Positions 38,240 through 46,728 of a stretch of DNA of 64,000 nucleotides are shown here, piece after piece. The DNA lies in the NCBI GenBank assembly GCA_963663365.2, contig CAXXIH010000008.1, positions 310,001 through 374,000 on the forward strand, written 5' to 3'. The notes below the pieces were generated by a model, which ran no database searches, had not been told where the DNA came from, and saw only the letters and a list, made by a program, of their open reading frames with translations. Both the position numbers and the translations under genes were made by a program. Origin of the DNA: G963663365 sp963663365. Lineage in GTDB: Bacteria > Hinthialibacterota > Hinthialibacteria > Hinthialibacterales > G963663365. Numbering within the stretch: position 1 is the stretch's first letter; every line of letters begins with the position of its first letter.

Positions 38240-39689
38240 CGGGCGCCTCCAAATTCTCAATTTCAATTCCATGATCGGTAATATGAAACTGATGGATGCG
38301 AGTGGAGTGTCGCCGCCCCCGCGATTTAAGAATCCCCAATTCCCTTCTATATCCATTGTCAGTCTCAACATTCCGCAAGATGATGACCGTGTCGATAACA
38401 GAAGATAGATCAATTCCGGTGATTTCCTGACTGGTATCGGTCGCAGTGGTTAGGTTGGTTAAAAAAGTGGTAATACCACGTTGTTTGCAGTGATCGATCA
38501 AGCGAAGCAAGTAGTCAAATGCGGAGTGAGCTGACCCCATCCGGCGGCAAGCGGATATTGCATCCACAATGAGGCAGCTGGGCTTGAATTTCTCGATAGC
38601 CTGAAATGCCTGTATGAGGTGTTCTTCGATTCCTTGCGATTCCGGCATGTTGGAAATGAAGCGCAAATTGCCTGATTCTTGCGCCGGTTTCAAATCCAAG
38701 CCGGGACTGATCATACAGGAAGTCAGGGCATCCCAAGACTCTTCAAAATTGAGATAGAGCAATCGTTGCCCATGGGCTACCACAGATAGAGCAAAGGAAC
38801 AAGCAAAGGTGGTTTTTCCCGTACCTGAGCTTCCTGTTATTAAAGTGCAAGAACACCGGCGATACCCCCCTCCCAATAGATCATCTAGGGTGGTAATCCC
38901 TGAAGATAGACATTCTCCGAGCGCTTGGTGCCGTAGACTAGTTTGCGTTACAGGAATAATGCAAACACCACTGTTGGTAAAACCAAAAGGGTATTCGTTG
39001 CGGCCGTAGGCCGAACCACGATATTTGACAACTCGTAATCGGCGAGTTGTAACTTGCTCGTAAACGCGTTGATCTAGATAAATGACACAATCAGCCATGT
39101 AATCAAGAAATTCATAATGCGAAGAAAAAACACTATTCGTTCCTTTTTTTACAGTCATCAGGGTTGTCACCCCTTCGCCTATAAGCCATTCATGCAGGAG
39201 ATGAAGTTCGGCGCGTTCCTTGGCAATATTATCCAATAAACGTAGGAATACATCAGGCGCATCAATGAGTACTCGTTCTGCTTTAATGTCAGCTGCCTTT
39301 TGGCGCAGGATACTTAGGATGCCGCGTAGGTCGAAATCTCCCGATAGAATGGCGTCCGGTTGAATGCGGGCACTGATTAGAGCCAAGTTTCCCTGCTCCT
39401 CTAGTTCGGCAAGATTCCAACCGAAATGATAGGCGTACTTCCGTAGAGCCCTCTCTTTTTCTTCAAACGTCAACAAAATACCGGGGCTTCCGCTACGTGC
39501 GCCTCGAACGAGAAATTCTAGTCCCATCATTGTTTTTCCCGATCCAGGACCGCCGCTCAATAAGGTCATCGATCCTGCGGGAACACCGCCCAACAAGACT
39601 TCATCCAACCCGAAGATACCTGTTGAGACTTTGGAAATCATATCAGGCTGCTCAGCGTCATTAATCGGATTTTTAGGATTCGGCGGCAT
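38229..39689 (-). CDS. kaiC: KaiC-family double ATPase, clock protein homolog
   Basis: 486 residues from the ATG at 39689, which has AAAGGAG seven bases upstream; an upstream in-frame start at 39728 is less likely. Two RecA-like halves: CI with Walker A GGPGSGKT (46-53) and the catalytic Glu pair E76-E77 (FEEKE), and CII with GSSGTGKT (286-293) and E316-E317 (NFEES). The autophosphorylation site of Synechococcus KaiC (Ser431-Thr432, before the ITDTI strand) corresponds here to Ser429-Ser430 in GIDLSSVIDTV, so both residues can be phosphorylated. The C-terminal tail is short, so the KaiA-binding peptide is not evident. First gene of a five-cistron operon with kaiB and kinases; likely gates their signalling. 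Confidence 0.94.
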   Translation of the reverse strand: MPPNPKNPINDAEQPDMISKVSTGIFGLDEVLLGGVPAGSMTLLSGGPGSGKTMMGLEFLVRGARSGSPGILLTFEEKERALRKYAYHFGWNLAELEEQGNLALISARIQPDAILSGDFDLRGILSILRQKAADIKAERVLIDAPDVFLRLLDNIAKERAELHLLHEWLIGEGVTTLMTVKKGTNSVFSSHYEFLDYMADCVIYLDQRVYEQVTTRRLRVVKYRGSAYGRNEYPFGFTNSGVCIIPVTQTSLRHQALGECLSSGITTLDDLLGGGYRRCSCTLITGSSGTGKTTFACSFALSVVAHGQRLLYLNFEESWDALTSCMISPGLDLKPAQESGNLRFISNMPESQGIEEHLIQAFQAIEKFKPSCLIVDAISACRRMGSAHSAFDYLLRLIDHCKQRGITTFLTNLTTATDTSQEITGIDLSSVIDTVIILRNVETDNGYRRELGILKSRGRRHSTRIHQFHITDHGIEIENLEAPDGK

Positions 39690-39854
39690 TCTTTGTCTCC
39701 TTTTCTTCACAAGAATTACAAAATACAAGTCAGTTACCTTCTATGCTTATAGAAGGTGGCAAGAGTTTGCTTTCCCAAGTTTTTATCCCCTGCTATGTTT
39801 ACCCACAATTGAATAATCGTGGCCATTGATTGTCATCAAGCCTCCTCACCAAAC

Positions 39855-40192
39855 TGATCCTACCTTTCGTCAGGTTTCGGGGCAAAATAAGTAAACATCT
39901 GGGGACCTCTTTGTGTACTGCCCTTTAATATATTTTGAATTCTTACCTGCAATGATGTCAAATTCATGCAGTGGCCAAGGATTGCTTTTGTGATTTGGAG
40001 CCGGTATGGCGGAGTTAAAACCAAACCACGGCCCGCCTGTCTATTTCCAATCTTCATGCTGGCCCTAACAATAGGCCGGAGTCTTGTGACATAACGCTCT
40101 GTGGGGACGTTCGTAGTTATAGAACTGAAAATACCGGTCCAGGCCTGATGATAGACGCACCCATTGGTGTAATTGCAAAGATAGATTGACCT
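39855..40192 (-). mobile_element. Remnant of an rve-type transposase (family A) with its 3' end
   Basis: On the minus strand about 40192-40068 reads VNLSLQLHQWVRL, GLDRYFQFYNYERPHRAL and CHKTPAYC, the C-terminal tail of an IS3/IS481-like integrase. Stop codons follow, then WK-stop-TGGPWFGFNSAIPAP and a terminal segment (GTTTACTTATTTTGCCCCG, near 39880) that resembles the end of the remnant at 44780-45110. The rest of the element is missing. The 39690-40322 interval otherwise holds no gene. Confidence 0.6.
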
Positions 40193-40322
40193 GTCCCTGT
40201 AAAATAGTATAAGAAGGATTGCGAGGATTTTGGGCACACAAAGCCCTGAACTAGCCCTGTTTTTAGGTCCATTTGGAATGAGAGGAGTATGATGAAATAA
40301 GACATCGTAAGGCAATTTAATT

Positions 40323-40964
40323 TCATTTTTTCTCTATATAATTTATCGCATATTGGATCAATATCTCGGTTGTCTGAATTTTCAATTTATGCTTAATATT
40401 TTCAATATGGGAACTCACTGTTTTAGGTGATATACAAAGCGCTTCAGATATGTGGTTCCGGCGTTTTCCTTCACCCAAATATTGAAATATCTTTTTTTCC
40501 CGGGGAGTTAAATTGTCTATACAATTTGTACCAACTGATCGATCCTTAATAATTTTCATGATTATATGTGAAATCTCTTCGCTGAAGTAATTCCCACCGC
40601 CCACAATTTTTCGAATGGCATAAGGAAGATTTTCAACAGATTCATTTTTATGGAAATATCCTGTCGCACCCGCCTCAATAGAATACTTGATATAAATCAA
40701 CTCATCGTGCATGGAAAGAACCATGACCGGGATACCTGGATAATGATCTGATAAATATATGATCAAATCAATTCCATTATCATTTTTTAGAGAAATATCT
40801 ATCAATACAACATCGGGAATGATACAGGCGATTTCTTCTTTGGCATACCTTAAATCGTCCGATTCACCACATACAATCATATCATCTTCCTGGTTGATAA
40901 CCTGCGAAACTCCAAGCCGGATAAAAGGATGATCATCAACTATGTAGACTTTTAAGCGTTTCAT
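40323..40964 (-). CDS. NarL/LuxR-family response regulator
   Basis: 213 residues from the ATG at 40964, chosen because the receiver begins two residues later (MKRLKVYIVDDHPFIRLG); the open frame upstream overlaps the kinase gene. Receiver (1-125) with acceptor Asp in VVLIDISLKNDNGIDL, SMHDE and Lys in YFHKNES. A LuxR-type helix-turn-helix follows (about 148-210, LTPREKKIFQYL, ISPKTVSSHIENIKHKL). The usual AxGxSNKEIA helix reads GEGKRRNHISEAL, slightly divergent. It is directly downstream of a HisKA_3 propeller kinase on the same strand, the standard partner for NarL-type regulators. Confidence 0.95.
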   Translation of the reverse strand: MKRLKVYIVDDHPFIRLGVSQVINQEDDMIVCGESDDLRYAKEEIACIIPDVVLIDISLKNDNGIDLIIYLSDHYPGIPVMVLSMHDELIYIKYSIEAGATGYFHKNESVENLPYAIRKIVGGGNYFSEEISHIIMKIIKDRSVGTNCIDNLTPREKKIFQYLGEGKRRNHISEALCISPKTVSSHIENIKHKLKIQTTEILIQYAINYIEKK

Positions 40965-41020
40965 ACTTATTTTCTCTAGTGTACGTAAAATGAAATATGG
41001 TTGATTTCTCAGATTATACC

Positions 41021-44000
41021 TTAGCGTGCTCTTTTGGGATAACGACACTCCACGACTGTTCCTCCCCCGTCACTGCTATGGAGGTTAAATTCCGCTAAAA
41101 TTATGCTTGCTCTTAACTTCATGATATGAATTCCTAATCCATCATGTTCTTCATGATTGGAAATCCCGGTTCCGTTATCTTTCACTGTGAGAACGATATC
41201 ATTCTCATCTTGCCACAAGTGAATCTGAATACTTTTTGCATGTGAATGCTTCGCTGCGTTCATCGCCGCTTCATGAGCAATCTGATACAGGTGCAATTCC
41301 GCCTCTTCATCGCCAACATGTAAATCATAATCCGGATAATATTTGCAAGCGATCGAATACATTTTCTGAACGGAGGAAGACAGTTCCTGTAATGCGGAAT
41401 GAAATCCCAATTTCCCAATCGTGAATGGCGAAAGTCCTTTTGAGATGATTCTCGTTTTATTGCGCAAATCATTCAACATATCTATGATTGTATTTATTTC
41501 ATTTGTATTATATGATATATTTTTTTGTTTTTTCAGAAGAATGCTATGTGTCAAGTAAGAGATACCCGTTAGTTCCTGTAAAATACCGTCGTGTATGTCC
41601 CGCCCGATCTTTTGCTGCTCTTTCGTGCTCGTTAACACAACTTCTTTTTCCAATTTCTTTTCTTTGGTTAAATCGACCGCCATGATGTCGATCATGTCCT
41701 TTTTCAAAACACCATATAATTGCACGTAATATTCTTTCCCCGTATCGACTTTTTTACCTTTTAATACTACAGGTGAATATTTGGAACCATTTTTTAACTG
41801 ATGCAAAAATCGATCAAAGAGATGTTCCTTATCCCATTTCAAAGGTTTATCACAGTTCATCATCTCATTTACCGAATTATATCCAGCAATCCTTGCCATG
41901 GAGCTATTTGCATAAACGAGATTAAATTTTTTTGATATACGAAAGACTCCAATTTTAGCTCCTTCACAAAACTCTTGAAATCCAATCTTTTCAATTTGCA
42001 ACTCTTCTTCTACTTTTTTTATCTTCGTGATATCCGTACCAAAAGAATGAATTTCAATCGGGTGACGGGTATTAGAATTTGATATACGAAATAACCAGGA
42101 AATCCATAGCACATCATCATTTCTTGTCCTTGTAGGAAGCGTGAAGACTGAATCGGAAAGTATTTTTTCATGAAATTCCTGTAAAATTCCATTTAATACA
42201 TCATTCACTTCACAACTTTGAGAAAAAAAGGTATCCAGTACGTTCAGTGTACCAATGTCATCACTACTGATGCCCAATAGTTTTTTGGCGCAGTCGTTGG
42301 CATACGTCAATGTGAAATCCTCGTTCCAAAATAGAATAATGGTATACGTATCCTGCTCCACCATACTCTTATATTTTTTTTCGGAAACACTAACCATAAG
42401 ATACCGCTTCAGAAATAAATACAATGACAAACCGGCAAATAAGATTGAAAAAAATACAGGAACCTGAAACGAGTAGGTCTGCCAAAAATAAGGAATGACA
42501 GTAAAACTTGAACGGGCAGGCTGCTCGCTCGTGTTTCGCATCGTGTCTTGTGCTTTAACTTCGAATATATACCGTCCAGGTAGTAAGGGAGGCAACAACA
42601 CCGAACTTTGAGTAGAATAATCACTCCATTCGATAAGCGACCTCTGCGTATCCTCTTCAATAATTCTCCACGAATAGACGAGGTTATTCTGTGGCGTATG
42701 ATTCCAAACATCACATCCGAGGTACGAAAAGACTCCACGGGCGTCAGGGACCAAACGATCTGGCGCAGAGACAATTTCAATGGCCGGAGATTGTTTTTCT
42801 GCATTCAATACAAAGACACCTTGATCGATGATTCCTATCCAAATCCGCTGTTGGTCATCTTCTGCAATCGATAACACTTCACCAACGGGAACTCCATCGG
42901 CGTAACTGTACTGTATCCATCGGTCATCCTTGAAACTCATGACTCCACGATTCCGGTCGCCCGCCCATATCGTCCCATCGCTGCTTTGAAATAACGAGCG
43001 AATGGAATTGCTTCTCATGCCACTATTGACTGTATCTTGAAACCATTTTCCGTCTTTATACCGCAATACTCCTTTTCCGGCTTGGGCAAACCACAACTCT
43101 CCATTTTGAGTCTTTAAAGAAGCGAGAATTTTATTACGATCCCCCATAAATGAATCCGGAATTTTTGTATCGGCAAATCTTCCATCTTTAAAATGTTCAA
43201 TCCATCCTTTTCCTCCTAGCCAATACTCTCCTGGAGTCGATTCAAGAATTGTGCAAATTGATGGATCGTCATGATGAGACAAGTCAAACACTGGATTGAA
43301 TCTCTCATTATGCCAACGAACAATTCCAGACGCGCTGGCAAACCAAACTTCATGATTGTTCGTTATCAAGAAAGGATTCTGACCTCCAACAGCGATATCA
43401 CCGGGAAAATGGATTTCATTAGATATTTTGTTCTTAGACAGATCGAATTCAATCAGCCTAAAATGATTGCAGATAAACAATGTACCCGATTGATAGTTGC
43501 AGTTAAAATGCTCTATAGTATTCCTCTTATCTATCAAGGGCTTAATTCGATCTAAGAACGACCATTTATTATCTTTATAAGTCCAAAACTTTAATTCCTC
43601 ATCAATACAAAAAATGTCCTTTTTATAATTAGACAGTAGACTTTCGCCTATGAATACAGATTTTGAATTTGGTGGATGTTGGGAAACCCATAATGGTTTC
43701 GTGATTCGAAATACACCGTCTCTCGTTCCCACCCACATAGAGTCATCATTAAAATATGAAATCGATTCAATGTAGTTATCACTGCCATCATTCGACAGTG
43801 GAAAGAACGTCACTTGATTATTGTCATCAAGAACATACAACCCACGATCCGTTCCATAAAACAAATTCCCAAATGCATATTCGGCGCATGTAATTAAATA
43901 TGGAGCGGTATGAATTAGGTCAATTTTTCTGCCTTTAGATTCAAATATCTTTTCATATACTATATGGAAAAAGCGGTCCGGATGGGCAAAGACAATATCC

Positions 44001-44416
44001 GTGCTCCTCGAAATCATATCGGGGTTTATATTCAACCATGGATTAATTTCTTTATCTCCAGATGACTGAATATGGACAAAGCCGGCATTGTTCACCACCA
44101 ACCAAATTTGGTTGTTGCTGAATTGTTTTATCCGACTGATTCCTGTTTTATAGTTAGCAGTGAAACGATGAATGAATTTCCAGGTACCATGCTGAACATC
44201 AGAGCTGTTTTCCGAAGGAATCCATGCATAAAGATTTGAGAGTTCATCACCAAACCAAACTTCACCATTCTCCAGACATTCGACTGCATAAATTGAACCA
44301 TTCTCAGGGATGATGGGCACATTATCAGGTGTGTAGTTATAAATTTCTTCTCCACTTATGCAACTGATTCCATCAGCGGTCCCTACCCATATGCGTCCTT
44401 CCTTATCTTCTTCCAA
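41021..44416 (-). CDS. Main open frame of the propeller-sensor kinase
   Basis: 1131 residues from the first in-frame ATG after the A10 tract; 44416 is probably not a natural start, because the upstream codons in this frame (to the tract) are conserved propeller sequence. It contains most of the beta-propeller, the Y_Y_Y domain (about 540-610), one membrane helix, two PAS domains and the HisKA_3/HATPase_c transmitter near the C-terminus (VKDNGTGISNHEEHDGLG). Without the signal peptide in the separate upstream frame, the propeller would not be exported normally. Its end is 57 bp before the regulator's ATG. Confidence 0.85.
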   Translation of the reverse strand: MEEDKEGRIWVGTADGISCISGEEIYNYTPDNVPIIPENGSIYAVECLENGEVWFGDELSNLYAWIPSENSSDVQHGTWKFIHRFTANYKTGISRIKQFSNNQIWLVVNNAGFVHIQSSGDKEINPWLNINPDMISRSTDIVFAHPDRFFHIVYEKIFESKGRKIDLIHTAPYLITCAEYAFGNLFYGTDRGLYVLDDNNQVTFFPLSNDGSDNYIESISYFNDDSMWVGTRDGVFRITKPLWVSQHPPNSKSVFIGESLLSNYKKDIFCIDEELKFWTYKDNKWSFLDRIKPLIDKRNTIEHFNCNYQSGTLFICNHFRLIEFDLSKNKISNEIHFPGDIAVGGQNPFLITNNHEVWFASASGIVRWHNERFNPVFDLSHHDDPSICTILESTPGEYWLGGKGWIEHFKDGRFADTKIPDSFMGDRNKILASLKTQNGELWFAQAGKGVLRYKDGKWFQDTVNSGMRSNSIRSLFQSSDGTIWAGDRNRGVMSFKDDRWIQYSYADGVPVGEVLSIAEDDQQRIWIGIIDQGVFVLNAEKQSPAIEIVSAPDRLVPDARGVFSYLGCDVWNHTPQNNLVYSWRIIEEDTQRSLIEWSDYSTQSSVLLPPLLPGRYIFEVKAQDTMRNTSEQPARSSFTVIPYFWQTYSFQVPVFFSILFAGLSLYLFLKRYLMVSVSEKKYKSMVEQDTYTIILFWNEDFTLTYANDCAKKLLGISSDDIGTLNVLDTFFSQSCEVNDVLNGILQEFHEKILSDSVFTLPTRTRNDDVLWISWLFRISNSNTRHPIEIHSFGTDITKIKKVEEELQIEKIGFQEFCEGAKIGVFRISKKFNLVYANSSMARIAGYNSVNEMMNCDKPLKWDKEHLFDRFLHQLKNGSKYSPVVLKGKKVDTGKEYYVQLYGVLKKDMIDIMAVDLTKEKKLEKEVVLTSTKEQQKIGRDIHDGILQELTGISYLTHSILLKKQKNISYNTNEINTIIDMLNDLRNKTRIISKGLSPFTIGKLGFHSALQELSSSVQKMYSIACKYYPDYDLHVGDEEAELHLYQIAHEAAMNAAKHSHAKSIQIHLWQDENDIVLTVKDNGTGISNHEEHDGLGIHIMKLRASIILAEFNLHSSDGGGTVVECRYPKRAR

Positions 44417-44454
44417 GACTCGGACGTCGTTGGATAGTAAACCATTACCTGTTG

Positions 44455-44700
44455 TTATGATTTTTTTTTTATCCCATCAAATACGACTACGCCACCCCCC
44501 CATGATGCCATCCAAACCGAACCATTACGAGCCATAATTGCATCTCGTACTATTTCATTCGGTAAATCGTCTGGGGCCGTATATCTGCGAATATTCCAAT
44601 TCAAAAAGGCATCAGTATCTGAAATACAAAAACAATCAACAACGAATATGCAAAAGAAAGATAATATATTAACAACTCTCTTCATAATTAGTTTTCCCAT
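44455..44700 (-). CDS. Detached N-terminal frame of the propeller-sensor kinase
   Basis: 81 residues, or 76 from the ATG at 44685. Signal peptide, then WNIRRYTAPDDLPNEIV and GSVWMASWGGGVVVFDG, a first propeller repeat. It stops right after the A10 tract. As a separate product it would be a fragment; it is listed because it carries the only visible start and export signal of the kinase gene. Confidence 0.65.
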   Translation of the reverse strand: MGKLIMKRVVNILSFFCIFVVDCFCISDTDAFLNWNIRRYTAPDDLPNEIVRDAIMARNGSVWMASWGGGVVVFDGIKKKS

Positions 44701-44779
44701 AAAAGAAGGTCAAAATGAGTATTGTATAGTCATACAATGTAAAATTTACTTCTCAGAATCGTTACAAACTTCGCCTTGT

Positions 44780-45110
44780 ATGACCTTACACCCTTCTTTC
44801 GACAGTTTTAGGGCGAAAGAAGTAAACAATTTGGAGGGCGTCGTTGGGCGCCGCAATTCATCATATTGTGGGCGCATTTCCTCAGGCGTGTCAAGACCAA
44901 AGAACGGCGCGGGATTGGTTTGGTAAAGCGGAGCCCATAGGGCAGAGTAAAACCAAACCACAGTCCCCCCGTTTACTCCCAATCTTTCTGCAGCCCATAG
45001 CAATGGGACGGAATCTTGTAACGTAACACAATGTGGTGACGTTTGGCGTTGTAAAACTGAAAATAGCGTTCAAGGCTCTGATGATGGGAGTGCCCTGCGT
45101 TAGAGCCATC
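44780..45110 (-). mobile_element. Remnant of an rve-type transposase (family A), second copy
   Basis: Minus-strand codons read SLERYFQFYNAKRHHIVL and IPSHCYGLQKDWE-stop, the same transposase tail as at 40068-40192 (GLDRYFQFYNYERPH). They are followed by a terminal segment containing TGTTTACTTCTTTCGCCC near 44790-44810, similar to the end at 39880. Only the transposase 3' end survives. Its right part (from 44911) belongs to the duplicated unit also found at 49851. Confidence 0.6.
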
Positions 45111-46179
45111 CAAACCGTATAGAACTAGGAGTTCATCGTTGCTATGCTTGCTTTGGCAAAATTAGGCTAGATGATGACTTACGCGGAGCCGATTCCTTTT
45201 GGGACGGCGTTGCTTAAGCCGGATGGCAACGGTATCAAGAAACGGGGATAGGTATCACCCCGGAGATGGTGATTTGATCTGTTGGCATTTGACTTAGCCG
45301 CCGCGAGTGAGTACGCGATGCATTAAAAAAGATGATTTTCGAGAGATTCCGATGAATCAGCTTACAATTCAGATACCCAACCTCCCCGATGGCGCAAAGC
45401 CGTTGGAAATGGTTCCGATTCCGGCGGGGACATTTACGATGGGAACCCCGTGCACGGAAGACAGGTACGCGGAGAGCTTGGGCCATTATTTAGATGATGA
45501 ATGGGCGGCGCATGAGGTGACGATTTCGCGGCCTTTTTATCTGGGCAAATATCAGGTGACGCAGGCGCAGTGGCACGCGGTGATGGGCTCGGAGAAGGAG
45601 TTCACGTTCGGCGGCACGGGTGATGACTGTCCGGCGTATTGCCTCAACTGGGAGGATTGCCAGGAGTTCGTCAAGCGGTTGAGTGCAACGGGGCAAGGAG
45701 TGTTCCGTCTGCCTACGGAGGCCGAGTGGGAATACGCCTGCCGTGCGGGTACGGCGACGCTGTTCTCGTTTGGAGACGCACGGGAATGCGATATGATCCA
45801 CGATGTCTACTGCGAGTTGGCGGACCAATACATGTGGTGGAGCGGGAATAAAACCGACGAGAATTTTGGAGTCAAGACAGTGGGCCAGAAACAGCCCAAT
45901 CCTTGGGGACTCTACGATATGCACGGCAATATCGAAGAGTGGTGTTCCGATTGGTGGCAGCCTACGTATCTAGAGTCCCGTGGCCCGCGGACGGATCCGC
46001 AAGGCCCCGCCGAGGGTGACCAGCGCGTCGTACGCGGCGGATCTTGGTTTTGCACGGCAAATGAGTGCCGCTCGGCCGTGCGCAGTAATACCGGCTCCTT
46101 CGAAGTGGATATGGATATAGCAATAGATCTCGGCCTGCGCGTCGTGGCAACGTTAGGCTTTTATGGCTAACCAGGTCGT
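44911..46179 (+). repeat. Duplicated FGE-gene unit, copy 1
   Basis: Matches 49851-51098. The first 560 bp (44911-45470) align without gaps at a constant offset of 4940 and, by eye, with about seven substitutions. The rest of the FGE gene is clearly more diverged and has small indels. Similarity resumes at the gene end (GGCTTTTATGGCTAACC) and stops after CCAGGTCGT. The left edge lies inside a transposase remnant. Confidence 0.85.
45352..46170 (+). CDS. FGE-sulfatase (SUMF1) domain protein, copy 1
   Basis: 272 residues from the ATG at 45352 (MNQLTIQIPNLPDG); the open frame begins at a GTG 15 codons earlier. It is one SUMF1 domain throughout: MVPIPAGTFTMGT, ISRPFYLGKYQVTQAQW, FRLPTEAEWEYACRAGT, WGLYDMHGNIEEWCSDWW, RVVRGGSWF and GLRVV. 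Cys234 and Cys239 lie in FCTANEC, a Cys-x4-Cys arrangement like the catalytic pair of true formylglycine-generating enzymes; most SUMF1-domain proteins have only the second Cys. No signal peptide, so presumably cytoplasmic. No sulfatase gene is in the window. It could be an FGE-like oxidase or an EgtB-like or structural relative; the Cys pair alone does not decide. Confidence 0.85.
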   Translation: MNQLTIQIPNLPDGAKPLEMVPIPAGTFTMGTPCTEDRYAESLGHYLDDEWAAHEVTISRPFYLGKYQVTQAQWHAVMGSEKEFTFGGTGDDCPAYCLNWEDCQEFVKRLSATGQGVFRLPTEAEWEYACRAGTATLFSFGDARECDMIHDVYCELADQYMWWSGNKTDENFGVKTVGQKQPNPWGLYDMHGNIEEWCSDWWQPTYLESRGPRTDPQGPAEGDQRVVRGGSWFCTANECRSAVRSNTGSFEVDMDIAIDLGLRVVATLGFYG

Positions 46180-46430
46180 ACGCTTGACTCTTGAGCCCTT
46201 GGTCCCTCGGTGGTTAAAGGCCAGCAAATGGAGCCCGGAAGGCGTATTTCGTTCCGACGTTGTTCTATCTCAAGGAAGATTTGTGTATCAGATACGCTTG
46301 CCCGGAATGCCAAGGTTTGTGAAAACGAGTTCGTCGAGAATGTTTGCGTTGTGCACATTGCCGGGTGCTGCACTTTTACAGCGCCGCATGACTCACTTCT
46401 TAACCGCCATTTCCAGAATCGATGTCACGG
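46180..46430. other. Short stretch between the FGE gene and HU copy 1, holding a vestigial gene start
   Basis: On the minus strand, just beyond the HU gene, the first eight codons of the 413-residue gene found after HU copy 2 are nearly retained (MTSRDIDS against MTSLDIDS), then GNGG and TAA. The remaining sequence up to 46180 has no recognisable coding sense. It marks the right edge of the HU duplication. Confidence 0.5.
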
Positions 46431-46721
46431 CTAGTCATCGCGTACCGTCTTTTCAACAACCCGCTTCATCCTCTTTCCGGCTTTGAAATGGACGACGTTA
46501 CGTGCTGGTACGGGTGCTGCTTCTCCGGTGACAGGATTACGACCCACACGCGGCGGTGTTCTACGGACCTCAAATACACCGAAATCTCTGATTTCAATGC
46601 GGCGTTCTTGGGCAAGAGTCTCCATGAAAACAACGAAAATGCATTCGACGATAACATTGATATGGTGTACCTGCTGCTTCGTGTTCTTGTTGACGATCTC
46701 GATGATGTCTTTCTTGTTCAT
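46431..46721 (-). CDS. HU/IHF-family DNA-binding protein, copy 1
   Basis: 96 residues from the ATG at 46721; a GTG two codons earlier is possible. Complete HU fold: MNKKDIIEIVNKNT, IEIRDFGVFEVRRTPPRVGRNPVTGEAAPVPARNVVHFKAGKRMK, including the RNP segment of the DNA-clasping arm. HU homologs bend and coat DNA as dimers. It begins 7 bp after the stop of the 408-residue exported-protein gene on the same strand, so the two may be co-transcribed. It is near-identical to copy 2 at 57165, with differences mostly in the first helices (QVHHINVIVECIFVV here). The repeat includes only about 20 bp past the stop. Confidence 0.95.
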   Translation of the reverse strand: MNKKDIIEIVNKNTKQQVHHINVIVECIFVVFMETLAQERRIEIRDFGVFEVRRTPPRVGRNPVTGEAAPVPARNVVHFKAGKRMKRVVEKTVRDD

Positions 46722-46728
46722 ATGCACA

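Larger units (their letters stand above)
41021..44700 (-). pseudogene. Propeller-sensor HisKA_3 kinase, frameshifted at an A10 tract
   Basis: The first part (44700-44455) has a signal peptide (VVNILSFFCIFVVDCFC) and the start of a two-component-regulator propeller, and ends IKKKS-stop at a run of ten A (T at 44461-44470). Reading one base back continues as ITTGNGLLSNDVRVLEED, the expected propeller blade, into the second part (open to 41021). That part holds the remaining blades (many IWVG/WFG motifs), a Y_Y_Y domain, TM (VPVFFSILFAGLSLYLFL), two PAS domains, HisKA_3 (GRDIHDGILQELTG) and HATPase_c (DNGTGI). The whole is a periplasmic-propeller membrane kinase paired with the LuxR regulator. 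The slip may be a mutation, a sequencing error or functional slippage. Confidence 0.75.

Noticed and set aside
39860..40315. 151-codon minus-strand frame after kaiC
   Set aside because: The meaningful coding sense of this stretch is in another frame, where it reads as a transposase tail (RYFQFYNYERPH).
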